64,000 nt of DNA from Takifugu bimaculatus (lineage: Eukaryota > Chordata > Actinopteri > Tetraodontiformes > Tetraodontidae). The translations under genes were made by a program, and so were the position numbers. Of this stretch, positions 41,072 to 64,000 are shown piece after piece. Location of the stretch: NCBI GenBank assembly GCA_004026145.2, contig CP034979.1:5374701-5438700 (forward strand), written 5' to 3'. Every line of letters starts with the position of its first letter. Positions within the stretch are counted from its first letter, which is position 1. The notes under the pieces are model-generated. The model ran no database searches. It saw only the letters and a list, made by a program, of their open reading frames with translations, and was not told where the DNA came from.

Positions 41072-42796
41072 ATGCGCCTTTTCGACGAAGAATGCCTCAA
41101 GTCTTTGAAGAATATACTTACAGATATATCACCGAGGAACCAGTGGACTGAAACCGAGTCTGATGCTGTGAGCAGAGATGGGATCATGCTCCCACACAGA
41201 GGTCAAGAGGAGCTCATCATGCCATCCAAGACACCAGAGGAGGTGGATGGGATGGTGGTGGAAGGCAGTCATGCCAGGAGTGCCATCTGCATGATGTGTA
41301 AATGTAAACCCTCTTGTTACACCTGTCCTCGGTGTAACCTCCATTATTGTAGCTTGCCATGCTACCAGAGCCCAGATCACTCCATGTGCTCTGAGACATT
41401 TTATAAGGAGTCTGTTCTAAAGGAGTTGAAGGATATGGGAACAGAAAATGAAGGGAGAAAGAAAATGCACAAAATGCTTTTGAGTCTTAGACAAGAGGCA
41501 GACAGGACAGATGGGGGAATGGAAAGTTTATTAAAAGAAAGCAATATTGTCTCAGATAACGAAGATGAAGGGCAATTAGAGACTGCAGAGAAAGTGCAGG
41601 TTATGGAGCTCTTGTCCAGACTAGCTGAGCTTCAACAGTCTGAAAAAGAAAATTCAACAGAGATTGAGGGTATTTTAAGAAGTCTAAAGGAGATCGGGGA
41701 AGGAGGAAAGCTAAAGAATGAAGACATGGATGAAGATGCTGAAAGTACAGAAGATGAGCTGGACTTGGCTGAGAGGGTTTCAGAGCTTGATATCGACAAG
41801 CTTTCAGAAGAGGAGCTGTGGGAACTTCTCAGCGGTAAAGAGAAAACAATGTTTGTGTCTCTGTTAAAGGATGGAGGTGTTGCCAAACTGGTTCCTCCAT
41901 GGAAGCCATGGTGGGAAGAGCATGAAGAGGAAGGGAGAGCAATGATTGAGATGCTTGATGAGAAAATATCTAAAGTGGTGACAGACAATTCCACTACAGC
42001 AGAGAAGCCAGACACTGACCATAAAACAAAGGTATCACAAGAAAGAAACAATCTTGGCAAATCAGCAAAAACATTTAAAAAAGTTGAAGGAGAAACACAG
42101 ACAAGCAAGGACAAAGAAAGTTCAACAGCTCAAAGTGTCCCTCCAATTTCTGATAAAATTCCAACTTTGAGTTCCTTGTGTGCGAAGCCTTCTCCCCTGA
42201 TATGCTTCGGTTTGGTCAATGCCCTTTATGCTTATGCTTTCTCCTTGTGTCTGGTTAACAATGACACAGATTCACTGATGTTTGAATTCTGCGACATAGT
42301 TCTTGCACTGTCTGAGGCATTGAACTCAAGCAGGGTGTTCAGCTCTATTCACGAGGCCATAGAAAGTGGGGAAAGTCGAATTTACGGGGAGGGGTATCTC
42401 GACAAAGAGGATCGGCTTGGCCCATCCAGGGCCCTGGAAGCTGTGGCCCACATCATGACTGGGAAAAATGTAAAGGATCCAGCTGGATATTGTCTGGCAG
42501 CATTCAGCCAGCTTCGCTCGGTGCTCTCAAAGGCAAGAAAGTCCCTGTCCAAAGGTGGAGAGGCTAAAGAAACGAGACAGAAATACTTCCTTGCAATGAA
42601 AAAGTGTGAATTCATGCAAGCTTGGATAACAGAAAATGTACACCAAATGTATGCACTAGCTATAGAGTTGTGGAATGAACACAGTAAAAGAGACTGTGTA
42701 AGGAGAAACATGGAGAAGACAAAAAGTGTGGTTGCCAACAACTTAAAGAAAGAGAAAAACAGAGCTAGTGTTAAAGCCATTGAAGAACTTAGCTAA
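41072..42796 (+). CDS. ZNHIT2: zinc finger HIT domain-containing protein 2
   Basis: The human protein binds RUVBL2/R2TP and takes part in U5 snRNP assembly. The coding region is one uninterrupted exon of 574 residues; human has about 403. The HIT zinc finger is at 73-106, with ligands Cys73, Cys76, Cys85, Cys88, Cys93, Cys97, His103 and Cys106, and the signature Y-T-C-P-R-C-N is conserved. After a long acidic, Glu/Asp/Ser-rich linker (about 130-260), which explains the extra length, come the conserved L-V-P-P-W-K-P-W-W block and the C-terminal region with N-A-L-Y-A-Y-A and K-K-C-E-F-M-Q-A-W. The protein ends E-E-L-S, close to the human E-E-L-P-S. The start at 41072 has a poor context (T at -3). 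An ATG four bases upstream (41068) has A at -3 but opens a 27-codon frame, so the true N-terminus is uncertain. The zinc finger and everything after it are unaffected. Confidence 0.93.
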   Translation: MRLFDEECLKSLKNILTDISPRNQWTETESDAVSRDGIMLPHRGQEELIMPSKTPEEVDGMVVEGSHARSAICMMCKCKPSCYTCPRCNLHYCSLPCYQSPDHSMCSETFYKESVLKELKDMGTENEGRKKMHKMLLSLRQEADRTDGGMESLLKESNIVSDNEDEGQLETAEKVQVMELLSRLAELQQSEKENSTEIEGILRSLKEIGEGGKLKNEDMDEDAESTEDELDLAERVSELDIDKLSEEELWELLSGKEKTMFVSLLKDGGVAKLVPPWKPWWEEHEEEGRAMIEMLDEKISKVVTDNSTTAEKPDTDHKTKVSQERNNLGKSAKTFKKVEGETQTSKDKESSTAQSVPPISDKIPTLSSLCAKPSPLICFGLVNALYAYAFSLCLVNNDTDSLMFEFCDIVLALSEALNSSRVFSSIHEAIESGESRIYGEGYLDKEDRLGPSRALEAVAHIMTGKNVKDPAGYCLAAFSQLRSVLSKARKSLSKGGEAKETRQKYFLAMKKCEFMQAWITENVHQMYALAIELWNEHSKRDCVRRNMEKTKSVVANNLKKEKNRASVKAIEELS

Positions 42797-42934
42797 AGAT
42801 GCCTTGATGTTCAAAACATTCACTATGTCAAGCATTTGCATGTGGAATTTTATTCACACCATGTGTATATGCAGATTTAAATGTTGATGTAATCCATATT
42901 GTTAAATTAAATGACCTATTTTTGTTGAAAGAGA

Positions 42935-42940
42935 AATAAA
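42935..42940 (+). terminator. ZNHIT2: ZNHIT2 poly(A) signal
   Basis: AATAAA on the plus strand, 139 bp after the ZNHIT2 stop codon and about 550 bp before the LRPPRC start. Confidence 0.65.
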
Positions 42941-43340
42941 CAAATTAAACAGGTGGTATGACTAGTGATATAAAAGCATTCAGACATAAAATATTAATAG
43001 AATTGCAGTATGCTGTTTTTGTTGTACTTAATGAAAGTGTTCCTGTTAGTATGAACAATGTCATTAATATTAAGTCATAGGAACAAATCAATTAATTGTT
43101 TATTTCTAATGACAATTGATATTTATGTTCTTGCACAATTGCAGTATTGGGATATTTATCACAGCAGATGAAGCAATAAATGAAAGATGTAAACATAAAA
43201 GTTTTGATAGTTGACAATTGATATCGTCATTTTAGCACTGATGAATTATTAGTAAATTAAAATAGTAATTAGTAAAAAAAAAGTTGTTTGGTAAAGTTCA
43301 CTTTGGATAATTATATTCCTACATGTCTAGGCTGCTATTA

Positions 43341-43384
43341 CAATTCAATTTTCCTACGGGGATGAATAAAGTAAATCTTGAATA
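43341..43384 (+). mobile_element. LINE 3'-end fragment (L2/CR1-like)
   Basis: The string TTTTCCTACGGGGATGAATAAAGT resembles the widespread fish LINE tail of the TTTCCCTNGGGGATNAATAAAGT type. Only the last 40 bp or so remain, between ZNHIT2 and LRPPRC. Confidence 0.55.
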
Positions 43385-43424
43385 ACTCCAATGCTATCAT
43401 TGATAACGTAATTACATTCTGAGT

Positions 43425-43432
43425 TCTCGCGA
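43425..43432. promoter_or_regulatory. LRPPRC: TCTCGCGA element in the LRPPRC promoter
   Basis: The octamer TCTCGCGA lies 57 bp upstream of the LRPPRC start codon. This palindromic core is a known element of TATA-less housekeeping promoters. No TATA box is seen. Confidence 0.6.
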
Positions 43433-43489
43433 TATTGTACTGTGGAAATTCACGTGGTGCGGATGCCCTTCCACTGTGCTACAAAAAAC

Positions 43490-63652
<20,163 letters not shown>

Positions 63653-64000
63653 GTGACACATGTCTATATTTCTTGGTTAATACTAGCAACCTGCTTCTTA
63701 AGATACTCTTATGTAACACTAGGAATCATTAGATGACCCACAACCAAACTGTCAGTGGGTCAGATTTTGTAATTTTATGCATAATTCTATATCAAACACA
63801 GCCCAAAGTTGCAACGTGACTGAACCTGAACACCCCGTCACTTCATCCTTCATCTGTGATTTTGTTTAAACTTTACTTCTCCTGGTTCCAACTCTGTTGC
63901 GTTGTCATGAAAGTGTAGAAAACAGCTGCAAATAGTAGCAGAATGCGTCAGAAGTGTGGACCACGGTCACGCTGACGTATATTGGCCGATTGTGTTTTGC
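63653..64000 (+). other. LRPPRC: LRPPRC intron 24 (start)
   Basis: Sequence after the exon 24 donor (GTGACA) to the window edge. No exon is recognised. The remaining exons, encoding roughly the last 490 residues, lie to the right. Confidence 0.75.

Noticed and set aside
41632..42780. Two long minus-strand frames opposite ZNHIT2
   Set aside because: Shadows of the ZNHIT2 coding sequence. The Ser/Leu-rich composition reflects the complement of its Glu/Lys codons.

Overview
The window is a piece of a vertebrate nuclear genome, almost certainly a teleost fish. Genes are split into short exons with GT/AG introns. Dinucleotide microsatellites are abundant. The dispersed repeats look fish-like: a decayed pogo/Tigger-type transposon, a tRNA-derived SINE and a LINE 3' tail. 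Six protein-coding genes can be read: CAMKMT (-, first three exons), PREPL (+, complete), SLC3A1 (-, complete), PPM1B (-, complete coding region), ZNHIT2 (+, complete, coding region in one exon) and LRPPRC (+, first 24 exons, running off the right end). As I know human 2p21, the order and orientation LRPPRC / PPM1B / SLC3A1 / PREPL / CAMKMT is the same block read backwards. ZNHIT2 is the extra member here, since in human it lies on another chromosome.

Layout. 1-9710 is CAMKMT intron 3: microsatellites, a perfect 16-bp hairpin and several homeobox-site-rich patches, with no convincing gene. 9711-10607 holds CAMKMT exons 3-1. 10608-11188 is a head-to-head CAMKMT/PREPL promoter. PREPL spans 11189-15708 and faces SLC3A1 (15850-20470) tail to tail, with 141 bp between the stop codons. 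PPM1B coding exons lie at 23094-26449, with a 19-bp minisatellite downstream at 22449-22650 and a probable untranslated first exon and promoter near 30.65-31.1 kb. Its long first intron carries the transposon remnant at 27628-28555. About 31.2-40.7 kb is gene-poor. ZNHIT2 (41072-42796) and LRPPRC (from 43490) follow on the + strand, each with a recognisable promoter motif.

The genes are not a pathway. PREPL is a serine hydrolase-like protein, CAMKMT a calmodulin lysine methyltransferase, SLC3A1 the heavy chain of the cystine/dibasic amino acid exchanger, PPM1B a PP2C phosphatase, ZNHIT2 a HIT zinc-finger assembly factor and LRPPRC a mitochondrial mRNA-stability protein. CAMKMT/PREPL probably share a promoter.

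The oddest signal is a set of nine single-base insertions that break otherwise conserved reading frames: two in PREPL, two in SLC3A1, four in PPM1B and one in LRPPRC. Exon order, splice sites and flanking residues are intact, and every event is +1. I read this mainly as uncorrected long-read assembly error rather than gene death, but only read data can decide. Another striking feature is LRPPRC intron 12 (193 bp), two thirds of which is an uninterrupted (GT)64 tract starting just inside the 5' splice site. I found no clear evidence of a wholly new biological system.
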